A DNA stretch of 64,000 bases. Origin: Roseovarius sp. THAF27 (lineage in GTDB: Bacteria > Pseudomonadota > Alphaproteobacteria > Rhodobacterales > Rhodobacteraceae). The stretch is taken from contig NZ_CP045393.1 in the NCBI RefSeq assembly GCF_009363655.1, forward strand, positions 992,001 through 1,056,000. Reading direction: 5' to 3'. Position numbers and translations under genes: made by a program. The notes beneath the pieces were generated by a model that searched no databases, was not told where the DNA came from, and saw nothing but the letters and a program-made list of their open reading frames with translations. Of the stretch, positions 43,977 through 53,233 are shown one piece after another (positions within the stretch are counted from its first letter, which is position 1; every line of letters begins with the position of its first letter).

Positions 43977-45266
43977 TCAGGCCAGACGATCCTTGAGCGC
44001 AAACCACATGCCGACGAAGGGCAGGAACCAGGGACGGCCCGAGTAACCCGGCACGGTCGGCCAGTCGAGTCCGGCCAGAGGGTTGGTGTCTTCGCGGCCC
44101 ATGGCGAGATCGGCGAGCGACGCGCCCACCAGGGTCGACATTTGTGCGCCGTGCCCGGAATACCCCATCCCGTAGATCATGCCGTCCATCTCGCCGGCGC
44201 GGGGCAGCCTGTCCTTGGTCATGCCCACAAGCCCGCCCCAGCAATAGTCGATCGGCACATTTGCAAGCTGCGGAAAGATCTGCGCCATGCCGGCGCGCAG
44301 GATGGCCCCCGACTTGGCGTCGGATCGCTGGTCGGAGGTGGCCGAGAACCGCGCGCGTCCGCCGAAGATCAGGCGGTTGTCGGGCGACAGGCGGAAATAG
44401 TTTCCGATGTTCATGGAGGTCACGCAGGTGCGGTTGCCGGGCATGGTCGCCGCGACTTCGTCGTCGTCGAGCGGGCGCGTGGCCACGATGAAGGAGCCGA
44501 CCGCGATGATGCGCTTGCGGAAGGGCTTGAGTGGTGCGGCGCCGTGGACGCCCGAGTAGGCGTCGGTCGCGGCGATCACACGCTCCGCCTGGAGGTGACC
44601 GCGCGGAGTTTCGAGCCGCCAGCCGCCATTCTGCCTGTGCCGGGCCGTCACCGGCGCGCCTTCCCAGATCCGCGCTCCGTGGCCGGAGGCGGCGCGGGCC
44701 AGGCCGGTGACGTAGCGGCCCATATGCATCATCGCCGATTTCGGCTGAAGCGTCGCGCCGTGGAAGGCGCGAGAGCCGATTTCATCGCGCAGTTCGGACG
44801 CCTCGAGCCAGCGCGCCTCGGGGTCGACCTCGCGGGCGATCAGGTCGCAGTTCGCGCGCAGCCCGGCGACATGGCCGGGTTTGGAGGCGAGCTTGAGCTT
44901 GCCCGAGCGGCGGAAATCGCAGGAGATACGTTCCTCGGCAATGATATCCTCTATCATGTCGATCGAGCGATCGTAGGCCTTGTAAAGCGCGTGGGCGCGT
45001 GTTGCGCCCAGATGTGCCTTGGCGGCGGCATAGCCATGCGCAATGCCGTTGTTGAGATGCCCGCCGTTGCGGCCCGATCCGCCTGCGCCGACATGCTGTG
45101 CCTCGAGCAGGGCCACCGACACGCCCGCGCGCGCCAGTCGCAGCGCGGCGCTGAGGCCGGTGAAGCCGCCACCGATGATGGCGACATCGAACCGTCCCTC
45201 GACCGGGCCATCTTGGCCGCCCTCGAAGGGCGGGGCGGTGTCGAGCCAATAGGACGTGTATTTCAT
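43977..45266 (-). CDS. FAD-dependent amine oxidase of the PuuB/DAO family
   Basis: A 429-residue FAD oxidoreductase: FDVAIIGGGFTGLSAALRLARAG (dinucleotide site near 25-47), GAGGSGRNGGHLNNG, and a C-terminal MIYGMGYSGHGAQMS. The form is that of gamma-glutamylputrescine oxidase and related amine oxidases. The start at 45266 has GGAG seven bases upstream; an alternative ATG at 45287 would overlap the stop of the preceding HAD gene (TGATG). The upstream HAD-like gene is translationally linked, so they form one transcript. Confidence 0.87.
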   Translation of the reverse strand: MKYTSYWLDTAPPFEGGQDGPVEGRFDVAIIGGGFTGLSAALRLARAGVSVALLEAQHVGAGGSGRNGGHLNNGIAHGYAAAKAHLGATRAHALYKAYDRSIDMIEDIIAEERISCDFRRSGKLKLASKPGHVAGLRANCDLIAREVDPEARWLEASELRDEIGSRAFHGATLQPKSAMMHMGRYVTGLARAASGHGARIWEGAPVTARHRQNGGWRLETPRGHLQAERVIAATDAYSGVHGAAPLKPFRKRIIAVGSFIVATRPLDDDEVAATMPGNRTCVTSMNIGNYFRLSPDNRLIFGGRARFSATSDQRSDAKSGAILRAGMAQIFPQLANVPIDYCWGGLVGMTKDRLPRAGEMDGMIYGMGYSGHGAQMSTLVGASLADLAMGREDTNPLAGLDWPTVPGYSGRPWFLPFVGMWFALKDRLA

Positions 45267-45283
45267 GTTCGTCTCCGCGTGCA

Positions 45284-45949
45284 TCAAAGCCCGACCAGCG
45301 CGGGCAATCCGGAGATGTCCGGAATCTCGGTATATCCGTAATACGGATTGGCGGGCTCGTGGCCGCGATTGACCCAGGCCTTGTGGGTGATACCGAGATC
45401 ATGCGCCGTCATCAGGTCGTAGCGGAAACTTGAGGAGACGTGCAGAATATCCTCGGGGCCGCAACCCAGCTGGTCGAACATGTATTCGAAGGCCTGCATC
45501 CGGGGTTTGTAGGCCTGCGCATCCTCGGCGGTGAAGACATGCGTGATGGGCACGCCGAGGTTGGCGATGTTGTGCGGGATCTGGCTGTTCATCGCGTTGG
45601 TCAGCGCAACGAGAGGGATCTTGCCGGCGATCTTGGAGAGCCCGGCGGTGACGTCGGGATGCGGCCCCCAGGTGGGCACGCGTTCATAGATTTCGGTGGC
45701 GACAGCAGGGTCGAACGCCACGCCGTTGCGCTTGCAGGTGCGTTCAAGCGCGTTGTGCACAACCTCGGCATAAGGTTTCCAGGCCCCCAGAACTTCGTCC
45801 AGGCGGTAGGCGGAGAAATCGCGGATGAAGACCTCCATCGCGTCGGACGACAGCACCTTGCCGTAGTGATCGCGCGCGGCCTGGCCCATGTCGAAAAAGA
45901 TCATGGTGCCGTGGCAGTCGAAAGTGATGAACTTGGGGGTGAAAGGCAT
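45284..45949 (-). CDS. type II haloacid dehalogenase-like (HAD) hydrolase 1
   Basis: A 221-residue HAD protein: motif I FITFDCHGTMIFFD (nucleophile Asp), motif II VALTNAMNSQ, and a C-terminal KPRMQAFEYMFDQLG with HVSSSFRYDLMTAHDLG. The overall form matches (S)-2-haloacid dehalogenases, but many such proteins act on other substrates. The start at 45949 has GGAG six bases upstream. A second protein of the family lies at 50725, and each is encoded near an amine or acid oxidoreductase. Confidence 0.83.
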   Translation of the reverse strand: MPFTPKFITFDCHGTMIFFDMGQAARDHYGKVLSSDAMEVFIRDFSAYRLDEVLGAWKPYAEVVHNALERTCKRNGVAFDPAVATEIYERVPTWGPHPDVTAGLSKIAGKIPLVALTNAMNSQIPHNIANLGVPITHVFTAEDAQAYKPRMQAFEYMFDQLGCGPEDILHVSSSFRYDLMTAHDLGITHKAWVNRGHEPANPYYGYTEIPDISGLPALVGL

Positions 45950-46167
45950 GGGGGTCTCCGAAGGGTTCAAGATGCTTTCATCCTCGCCGTATCCGGACGG
46001 AATGGATTGCCGGGTTTTCCGCGCCTGCCGCAGGATATCGCGTTGATCGGGCGGGATGCGGCAAAAGGTGCCGTGGTATCGTGGCGATGCGATGCCCCTG
46101 ATCGCCGCTTTCCATCCAGGATACACCATGCAGGCTTGCAAGCCGAAACAAGAGGAGTCGAGACGAC

Positions 46168-47292
46168 ATGCCATTTTCGTGCGCACCCGAAGATATGCTG
46201 GAAGAACTTGTGGGCCACGAGACGGTCGTGGGGCGCCCGAATCTGTCTTTGATCGAGGCGGTGGCGGACTGGCTGGTGGGTCACGGCATATCCTGCCGTA
46301 TCCTGGTTGGGCCGGAGGGCGACCGGGCCAACCTTTTCGCCACGATCGGGAACGCGGATCGGCCAGGCTATGTTCTGTCGGGCCATGTGGACGTGGTGCC
46401 GGCGGGCGAGCCGGAATGGCAGGGCGATCCGTTCCGCCTGCGCAGGCGCGACGACCGGCTGATCGGGCGGGGCGCGTGCGACATGAAGGGGTTCGTTGCC
46501 GCGGTCCTGGCGGCGGCGCCCGGGTTGGCCGAGATGAGGCCCGCCGTTCCGATCCACATCGCGCTGTCCTATGACGAGGAGGCGGGGTGCAAGGGCGTGC
46601 CGCACATGATCGCGGCGATGCCGGAGTTATGTGCGCCGCCGCTGGGCTGCATCGTGGGCGAACCCACGGGGCTCGTGCCGGTGCTGGCGCACAAGGGCAA
46701 GGCCGCGCTGCGCCTGCGTGCGACGGGCGTGGCCGGTCACAGCTCGCGGCCCGACCTTGGGGCGAACGCGATCCATGCGTTATTGCCGGTGCTGCTCGCG
46801 GCCCGGGCGCAGGCGCAAGCGCTGGAGGCCGAGGGTCCGCGGGACGACCGCTTTGCGCCGCCGTGGTCCAGCCTGCAGATCGGCACGGTGGCGGGTGGCC
46901 AAGCGCTCAACATCATTCCCGAGCGGGCGGAGGCGGAGATCGAGGCACGCGCCATCGCCGGTGTCGAGCCCCGGTCGCTGCTGGCGCCGGTGATTGATGC
47001 GGCGGAGAAGGCGGGTGTCGGCACCGAGTGGCTGTCGAGCTACCCGCCATTGGCGCTGGACGCGGGCGATCCGCTGGCCTCGCTGGTGGCGGAGTTGTCG
47101 GGCAATTCTTTCGTCCGCGCCGTCAGTTTCGGGACCGAGGCGGGACTTTTCCAGCAGGCTGGCATGCCCGCGATCATCTGCGGACCTGGCGACATCGAGC
47201 GGGCGCACCGGCCCGAGGAATACCTGACACGGTCCGAGTTGCACGCCTGCCATGCGATGATTCTGGGTCTGGGCCAACGCTGTGCCGCCTAG
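46168..47292 (+). CDS. M20-family deacetylase (ArgE-like)
   Basis: A 374-residue zinc peptidase-like protein: VLSGHVDVVPAGEPEWQGDPF (metal His and Asp), IGRGACDMKGFVAAVL (bridging Asp), IALSYDEEAGCKG (catalytic Glu pair) and AGHSSRPDLGANAI (lid domain). This is the pattern of N-acetylornithine deacetylase ArgE and relatives, which remove acyl groups from amino compounds. It lies beside two GNAT proteins, so acetylation and deacetylation of an amino compound may both occur in this locus (inference). Confidence 0.87.
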   Translation: MPFSCAPEDMLEELVGHETVVGRPNLSLIEAVADWLVGHGISCRILVGPEGDRANLFATIGNADRPGYVLSGHVDVVPAGEPEWQGDPFRLRRRDDRLIGRGACDMKGFVAAVLAAAPGLAEMRPAVPIHIALSYDEEAGCKGVPHMIAAMPELCAPPLGCIVGEPTGLVPVLAHKGKAALRLRATGVAGHSSRPDLGANAIHALLPVLLAARAQAQALEAEGPRDDRFAPPWSSLQIGTVAGGQALNIIPERAEAEIEARAIAGVEPRSLLAPVIDAAEKAGVGTEWLSSYPPLALDAGDPLASLVAELSGNSFVRAVSFGTEAGLFQQAGMPAIICGPGDIERAHRPEEYLTRSELHACHAMILGLGQRCAA

Positions 47293-47415
47293 GGCGGCAT
47301 TTCCTGCGGCGCGAGACACCGGGTGCGACAGAAAACTGCCGGACGCATTTCGCATCAGGCGAAACATGCCGATCCGTGCGGCCTAGCATCCAGAAAAATC
47401 AGCAAGAGTGAGTTC

Positions 47416-48255
47416 ATGTCCGAGGCACCCGTGCAGACGCAGCCCGCAGAGAAACTGGAAATCCGGCCGCTTGGGCCAGAACATGTGGACGGCGCGTTGG
47501 CGCTGTCTCGCCAGGTTGGCTGGCCGCACCGGAAAGAGGACTGGGACCTTGCCCTGGCCGTTTCGGAGGGGGTTGTCGCGACCGAGGGCGACAGGGTGAC
47601 GGGAACCGCCTGTTGCAGCCGCTTCGGTTCCGTCGCGTTGATCAACATGATCATCGTCGACGAGGCGATGCGCGGGCGTGGCCTTGGCCGGCGCCTGATG
47701 GAGGCCGCGATGGCGCTGGGCGCAGGCGACGAGATGCGTCTGGTGGCGACGCGCGAGGGACTGCCCCTCTACGAGAAGCTGGGATTCACGGCGACGCACC
47801 AGATCTTGCAGCATCAGGGCATCGCCCGAGCCGCCGCACCGCAGCTTGTCGTGCGCGACGGCAGCCTGTCCGACATCGGCCGCCTTGCGGAATTGGACCG
47901 GGGAGCGTGCGGGCTGGAACGGCAGGCTCTGCTGGAGCGGATTGCGGCGCAGGGTCAGGTGCTTCTGGCGGAGGAAGGCTTTGCGCTGTTGCGGGAATTC
48001 GGACGCGGGCACGTGGTCGGGCCGGTGGTGGCGAAGGACGCGGCCGTGGCGCGGGCCCTGATCGCCGAAGCGGCAAGCCGGACAGAGGGCCGCTTCCTGC
48101 GTATCGACCTGCCCGAGGCGGCTGGACTTTCGGAATTCGTCACCGCGCTGGGGCTGGAACATGTAGGCGGAGGAACCGCGATGGTTCGCACGCCCGCGCC
48201 CGCAACGCCCTCAGACTACACGACTTATGCGCTTGTATCCCAAGCCCTTGGATAA
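47416..48255 (+). CDS. tandem GNAT-family acetyltransferase (paralogue of the 43-kb gene)
   Basis: A 279-residue protein with an intact first GNAT domain (about 15-140: INMIIVDEAMRGRGLGRRLMEAAMALG, LVATREGLPLYEKLGFTATHQILQHQG) and a second, degenerate one (about 145-255: VLLAEEGFALLREFGRGHVVGPVVAKDA). It shares order, length and short motifs (QHQG, FGRG-VVGPVVA, TYALVSQALG) with the protein at 43035. It precedes a class III aminotransferase by 12 bp, forming an operon. Confidence 0.85.
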   Translation: MSEAPVQTQPAEKLEIRPLGPEHVDGALALSRQVGWPHRKEDWDLALAVSEGVVATEGDRVTGTACCSRFGSVALINMIIVDEAMRGRGLGRRLMEAAMALGAGDEMRLVATREGLPLYEKLGFTATHQILQHQGIARAAAPQLVVRDGSLSDIGRLAELDRGACGLERQALLERIAAQGQVLLAEEGFALLREFGRGHVVGPVVAKDAAVARALIAEAASRTEGRFLRIDLPEAAGLSEFVTALGLEHVGGGTAMVRTPAPATPSDYTTYALVSQALG

Positions 48256-48267
48256 TCGGAGATAAAC

Positions 48268-49647
48268 ATGCTCGCAAATTCGCTTGTTGAACTTGACCGC
48301 CGGCACCTGGTGCACCCGCTTTCCTCTTTTCGCGGGCATGAGGCGCGCGGCGTGCGCGTCATGCGGTCCGCGCAAGGGGCGCGGGTGACCGATAACGAGG
48401 GGCATGAACTGATCGACGGGTTCGCTGGACTGTGGTGTGTCAATGCAGGCTACGGCCAGGAAAGCGTTGTCGAGGCCGCCGCGGCGCAGATGCGGGAACT
48501 GCCCTATGCCACCGGGTATTTCAATCTGGGCGCGGAGGCACCGATCCGGCTGGCGGCGGAACTGGCCGAGCGGGCGCCGGGCGATCTGGACCACGTCTAT
48601 TTCAGCCTGGGCGGGTCGGATGCGGTGGACAGTGCTGTGCGGTTCATCCGCTACTACTGGCATGCGCAAGGCAAGCCCGAGCGGGATCAGTTCATCTCGG
48701 TCGCGCAGGGGTTTCACGGTTCGACCTCGGCGGGCGCGGGTCTGACGGCGCTGCCGGTTTTCCATGAGGGGTTCGGTGTGCCCTATGACTGGCAGCACAA
48801 GATCCCGTCGCATTATGCCTATCGCAATCCGGTTGGATCGGACGAGGCCGGGATCATCGCCGCCTCGACCGCGGCCCTGCGTGCCAAGGCCGAGGAACTT
48901 GGCCCCGAGCGCGTCGCCGCGTTTTTCGTCGAGCCTATCCAGGGATCGGGCGGGGTCCTGGTCCCGCCCAAGGGATGGATCAAGGCAATGCGCGAGGTGT
49001 GCACCGAGCTTGGCATCCTGTTCGTGGCCGACGAGGTGATCACCGGGTTCGGCCGGACCGGGCCACTGTTCGCCAGCGAAGAGGAAGGGATCGTGCCCGA
49101 CCTGATGACGGTCGCCAAGGGACTGACCTCGGGTTACGCCCCCATGGGCGCCGTGTTCATGCGCGACCACGTCTACCAGACGATCGCCGAAGGCGCGGGC
49201 CAGAAGCTGATCGGGCACGGGTTTACCTATTCGGGGCACCCGGTCTCCGCGGCGGTGGGCCTGGAGGTCCTGAGACTCTACGAAGGCGGGCTTCTGGAAA
49301 ACGGCCGCCGGCAAGGCGCACGACTGCAGGCCGGGCTGGCCGGGCTTTCGGACCACCCGCTGGTGGGGGATGTGCGGGGACGCGGAATGCTGGCGGCGGT
49401 GGAGCTTGTCACGGACAAGGACAAAAAGACACCGCTGCCCGCAGCTGCGCTGGAGGGCGGTACGCGGCTGTTCGACCGCGCCTACGATAACGGCTTGATC
49501 GTACGGGCTTTTGCCCAGGGCATACTGGGTTTTGCCCCGCCGCTGTGTTGCACCGATGGAGAGATCGATCAGATCATCGAGCGCACGCGCCGGGTGCTGG
49601 ACCTGACGTTGGAAGATCCCGAGATCCGCGAGGTGATGCGCGCATGA
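48268..49647 (+). CDS. class III aminotransferase
   Basis: A 459-residue fold-type I aminotransferase. PLP signatures are visible: SLGGSDAVDSAVRFIRYYW, the cofactor Asp in FVADEVITGFGRTG, and the Schiff-base Lys in TVAKGLTSGYAPMGAVF. The N-terminal DRRHLVHPLSSFR and the phase HGFTYSGHPVSAAVGLE are typical of omega-amine:pyruvate aminotransferases (beta-alanine, putrescine, taurine). It overlaps the downstream dehydrogenase by ATGA. It is distinct from the microcompartment PLP enzyme at 7367. Confidence 0.9.
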   Translation: MLANSLVELDRRHLVHPLSSFRGHEARGVRVMRSAQGARVTDNEGHELIDGFAGLWCVNAGYGQESVVEAAAAQMRELPYATGYFNLGAEAPIRLAAELAERAPGDLDHVYFSLGGSDAVDSAVRFIRYYWHAQGKPERDQFISVAQGFHGSTSAGAGLTALPVFHEGFGVPYDWQHKIPSHYAYRNPVGSDEAGIIAASTAALRAKAEELGPERVAAFFVEPIQGSGGVLVPPKGWIKAMREVCTELGILFVADEVITGFGRTGPLFASEEEGIVPDLMTVAKGLTSGYAPMGAVFMRDHVYQTIAEGAGQKLIGHGFTYSGHPVSAAVGLEVLRLYEGGLLENGRRQGARLQAGLAGLSDHPLVGDVRGRGMLAAVELVTDKDKKTPLPAAALEGGTRLFDRAYDNGLIVRAFAQGILGFAPPLCCTDGEIDQIIERTRRVLDLTLEDPEIREVMRA

Positions 49648-50555
49648 CCTTGCTGTTGATCGGACCATCCGAACGGGGGCGGGTCTGGCGCCAGATCTTC
49701 GATGAGGCCGGGGAGCCGATGGTATTCGGCGAGGACGCGGTGGACGATCCGAAGGCGGTCTCTCACCTGGCCTGCTGGAACCCGTCCGATGACCTGGGGC
49801 GCTATCCCAACCTGAAGACCGTGATCAGTGTCGGTGCCGGGGTCGACCAGATGCCGCCCATGCCGCAAGGCGTCGCCCTTGTGCGCACGCTGGCGCCCAG
49901 CGTCGACGAGATGGTTCGCGACTGGGTCCTGATGGCCACCCTGATGCTGTACCGCGACATGCCGCGCTATCTTGCGCAGGCCTCCGAGGGCGAATGGCGC
50001 GCCCATCCGCCGCAACGGGCCAGTGCCGGCCGGGTGGGGATCATGGGCCTGGGCCGGATCGGACGCGCGGTCGCGGAGGTCGCGGGGGCGCTGGGTTTCG
50101 ATGTTGCGGGCTGGAGCCGGTCGGGCGCGCCCGTCGCCGGCGTCGATGTTTACGGGCCGGATGATCTGGAGCCATTCCTGGCGCGGACCGACCTGTTGAT
50201 CTGCCTGCTGCCGTTGACCGATGAGACGCGAGGGCTGTTGTCCTCACGCGTTTTCGCAATGCTGCCCCGGGGGGCTGCGCTGGTTCATGCGGGACGCGGC
50301 GCGCAGCTGGACATGGAGGCGATGCGTGCTGCGCTGGACGACGGACACCTCAAGTCCGCGATGCTGGACGTGACAGAGCCCGAGCCCCTGCCGAAGGACC
50401 ATTGGGCCTGGCAGGATCCGCGGGTCATCGTCACGCCGCATATCGGCGGGCAGACGGATTCGGAAGAAGGGGCGCGTCACGCCCTGGCTGTCATTCGCGC
50501 CAGCCGGACGGGCGATGATCTGCCGGGTCTCGTACACGGAAAAAAGGGGTACTGA
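49644..50555 (+). CDS. D-2-hydroxyacid dehydrogenase (GhrA-like)
   Basis: A 303-residue NAD(P)-dependent dehydrogenase. The nucleotide site is VGIMGLGRIGRAVAEVAGALGF, followed by LICLLPLTDETRGLL, HAGRGAQLDMEAMRAALDDG, and the catalytic Arg/Glu/His region VTPHIGG. The form matches glyoxylate/hydroxypyruvate reductase A. It may reduce a 2-oxo acid produced by the preceding transaminase. The ATGA overlap with the aminotransferase shows one operon. Confidence 0.88.
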   Translation: MTLLLIGPSERGRVWRQIFDEAGEPMVFGEDAVDDPKAVSHLACWNPSDDLGRYPNLKTVISVGAGVDQMPPMPQGVALVRTLAPSVDEMVRDWVLMATLMLYRDMPRYLAQASEGEWRAHPPQRASAGRVGIMGLGRIGRAVAEVAGALGFDVAGWSRSGAPVAGVDVYGPDDLEPFLARTDLLICLLPLTDETRGLLSSRVFAMLPRGAALVHAGRGAQLDMEAMRAALDDGHLKSAMLDVTEPEPLPKDHWAWQDPRVIVTPHIGGQTDSEEGARHALAVIRASRTGDDLPGLVHGKKGY

Positions 50556-50724
50556 CGCAAGGAAATGCCCCGGCATTTCGCACCGCGCAACCGGGCAAAA
50601 CGAAAGAATCTGCCGCTTCGCAAGCAACTTTCGATCCCACACCGCCTGCTGACGCGGCCAGTATCAATGAAGGAAAGGCGCCTTCTACGCAGGTAACGCG
50701 GTGGCAGGCAAAGAAAAGGTTCAT

Positions 50725-51456
50725 ATGGCACAGATGACAGCGACAAAACCCTTGACCACCTTCAGCTACGTGAGTTTCGACGTGGTCGGAACGCTGATCG
50801 ATTTCGAAGCCGCGATCACCGGGGCGATTGACGGCGTCGCGGTGGAGGCGGGTGTCGACCTCGATCTGGAGAAGGTGCTGTCATTCTACGGCGCACTGCG
50901 CAGCGAGCCCGAGGCGGAACTTTTCCCGGATGACTTGGCACGGTGCTATGGCCGTATCGCCGCCGAGTTCGGGTTGCCCGACACACCCGAATTGCGCACA
51001 CGCATCGTCGAGGCGGTCGGGGATGCCGACCCTTTCCCCGACAGTGCCGAGGCGCTGGCGCGGATGGGCGAACGCTACCGGCTGATTGCCATGACCAACG
51101 CCCGCCGGTGGGCTTTCGAGCGCTACGACGCCAAGCTGGGTCATCCCTTCTGGGCCGGTTTCACGACCGATGACACGGGCACGGAGAAGCCGGACCCGGC
51201 CTTCTTTCACAAGGTTTTCGCCCATGTCGAGGCGACAGGCGGTACGCCGGAGCAGATCCTGCACGCGGCGCAAAGCCAGTATCACGACATCGGAATCTCG
51301 CGGCAGCTTGGCATGACGAATGCCTGGATCGAGCGTCGCCACGGGCAGGCCGGGTACGGCGGCACCATCAAACCCGAGGCCGTTACCGAACCCGATTACC
51401 ACTTCAAATCTCTTGCGGAACTGGCCGATGCGGCCGACCGCGCCGCCGGGAATTGA
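50725..51456 (+). CDS. type II haloacid dehalogenase-like (HAD) hydrolase 2
   Basis: A 243-residue HAD protein with motif I YVSFDVVGTLIDF, motif II IAMTNARRWAFE, a conserved Lys in TGTEKPDPAFFHKVF and a motif HAAQSQYHDIGISRQLGM. It is of the same type as the protein at 45284, but their sequences have clearly diverged. ATG 50725 with AAAAGG upstream is preferred over a GTG 24 bases earlier. Role unknown; it stands between a hydroxyacid dehydrogenase and a peptide-type ABC importer. Confidence 0.82.
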   Translation: MAQMTATKPLTTFSYVSFDVVGTLIDFEAAITGAIDGVAVEAGVDLDLEKVLSFYGALRSEPEAELFPDDLARCYGRIAAEFGLPDTPELRTRIVEAVGDADPFPDSAEALARMGERYRLIAMTNARRWAFERYDAKLGHPFWAGFTTDDTGTEKPDPAFFHKVFAHVEATGGTPEQILHAAQSQYHDIGISRQLGMTNAWIERRHGQAGYGGTIKPEAVTEPDYHFKSLAELADAADRAAGN

Positions 51457-51544
51457 GCCCGGCATCCAGTCGCGAACCGGCCGCCAGAGCCGGGCGTGGC
51501 CAAACCTGAACCAGAAACCGACTTAGCAACAGGGAAGACAAGAC

Positions 51545-53158
51545 ATGACCCACAAGAAACCCAACAACTGGACCGGGCGCGACGACGCCATGGTCGAGGA
51601 TGCGATTCGCCGCGGTGCCTCGCGCCGCGATCTGCTGAAGATGCTCATGGGCTCCGGTATCGCCCTTGGCGCCGGTAGCAGCCTGCTGATGAGTGCAAGC
51701 CGCGCCGTGGCCGAGACGCCCAAGAGCGGCGGTCACCTCAAGGCCGCGGGCTGGTCCGCCTCGACCGCTGACACGCTTGACCCCGCAAAGGCGTCGCTGT
51801 CGACCGACTACACCCGCTGCTGCGCGATCTACAACCGCCTGACCTTCCTTAACGAGGCGGGCGAAGTCGAGATGGAACTGGCCGAAGCGGTCGAGTCCGA
51901 AGACGCACAGACCTGGAACGTCAAGCTGAGACCGAACGTCACCTTCCACGATGGCAAGACGCTGAGCTCTGCCGATGTGGTGTTCACGCTGAAGCGGCAC
52001 CTGGATCCCGATGTCGGCTCGAAGGTGAACTCGATCGCGTCGCAGATGGCCGAGATTTCGGCGGTGGACGATCTGAACGTCAAGATCGTTCTGTCGGAAC
52101 CCAACGCCGACCTGCCCACCATCCTGTCGCTGCACCACTTCATGATCGTGGCCGATGGCACCACGGATTTCGCCAAGGGCAACGGCACCGGCGCATTCAA
52201 GGTGGAGGAGTTCGAGCCGGGCGTCCGGTCGATCCTGGTGAAGAACCCGGATTACTTCAAAGAAAGCGGGCCCTACCTGGACAGCTTCGAATACTTCGCG
52301 ATTCCCGACAACAATGCCCGCGTCAACGCGCTCTTGTCCGGGGACATCCACCTGGCCGCGGCGGTCAACGCGCGGTCGCTGCGGATGATGGAAGGCCAGC
52401 CGAACGTCGAGACGATGATCAGCACCTCCGGCAACTATACCAACCTGAATATCCGCCTGGACCTGGAGCCGGGTGCGAAGGCCGGGTTCATCGAGGGCAT
52501 GAAGCACCTTGTGCGCCGTGAGCAGATCCAGAAATCGGTCCTGCGGGACTTGGCCGAGATCGGCAATGACCAGCCGGTTTCGCCCGCGAACCGCTATCAC
52601 AACAGCGAATTGGCGCCGAAGGCCTATGATCCCGAGAAGGCCAAGGCATTGTTCGAGAAGGCCGGTCTGATGGGCCAAACGATCCCGATCATCGCGTCGG
52701 ACGCCGCCAACGCGTCGATCGACATGGCGACCGTGGTGCAACAGGCCGGTGCCGAAATCGGCATGACCTTTGATGTGCAGAGGGTGCCGTCGGATGGCTA
52801 CTGGTCCAACTACTGGCTGAAGTCGCCTGTCCATTTTGGCAACATCAACCCGCGGCCGACGCCGGACATCCTGTTCTCGCTTCTGTATCATTCCGAGGCG
52901 CCCTGGAACGAAAGCCAGTACAAGTCCGAGAAGTTCGACAGCATGCTGGTCGAGGCGCGCGGAATGCTGGACGAGACCAAGCGGACCGACATGTACTGGG
53001 AGATGCAGGAGATGGTCGCCAACGAGGCCGGCACGATCATCCCGACCTACATCTCGAACGTCGACGGCATGGCCAAGGAAGTGAAGGGCATGCGTCCGAA
53101 CCCGCTTGGCGGGCAGATGGGTTATGCCTTTGCAGAGTACGTCTGGCTGGACGCCTGA
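51545..53158 (+). CDS. family 5 ABC substrate-binding protein (Dpp/Opp/opine type), Tat signal
   Basis: A 537-residue periplasmic binding protein. The N-terminus RRGASRRDLLKMLMGSG followed by a hydrophobic stretch ending ASRAVAE suggests Tat export (about residues 20-57). The mature fold is family 5: TADTLDPAKASLSTDYTR, LRPNVTFHDGKTLSSADVVFTLKR and GTGAFKVEEFEPG. Such proteins bind dipeptides, opines or other amino compounds. It leads a dppABCDF-like operon with a fused ATPase. Confidence 0.93.
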   Translation: MTHKKPNNWTGRDDAMVEDAIRRGASRRDLLKMLMGSGIALGAGSSLLMSASRAVAETPKSGGHLKAAGWSASTADTLDPAKASLSTDYTRCCAIYNRLTFLNEAGEVEMELAEAVESEDAQTWNVKLRPNVTFHDGKTLSSADVVFTLKRHLDPDVGSKVNSIASQMAEISAVDDLNVKIVLSEPNADLPTILSLHHFMIVADGTTDFAKGNGTGAFKVEEFEPGVRSILVKNPDYFKESGPYLDSFEYFAIPDNNARVNALLSGDIHLAAAVNARSLRMMEGQPNVETMISTSGNYTNLNIRLDLEPGAKAGFIEGMKHLVRREQIQKSVLRDLAEIGNDQPVSPANRYHNSELAPKAYDPEKAKALFEKAGLMGQTIPIIASDAANASIDMATVVQQAGAEIGMTFDVQRVPSDGYWSNYWLKSPVHFGNINPRPTPDILFSLLYHSEAPWNESQYKSEKFDSMLVEARGMLDETKRTDMYWEMQEMVANEAGTIIPTYISNVDGMAKEVKGMRPNPLGGQMGYAFAEYVWLDA

Positions 53159-53233
53159 GGCCCCGGCTGAACCAAACGCCCGCGCGTGGTATCATGCGCG
53201 GGCCACTTTCATTCCTGACACGCGAGGCGCCTC

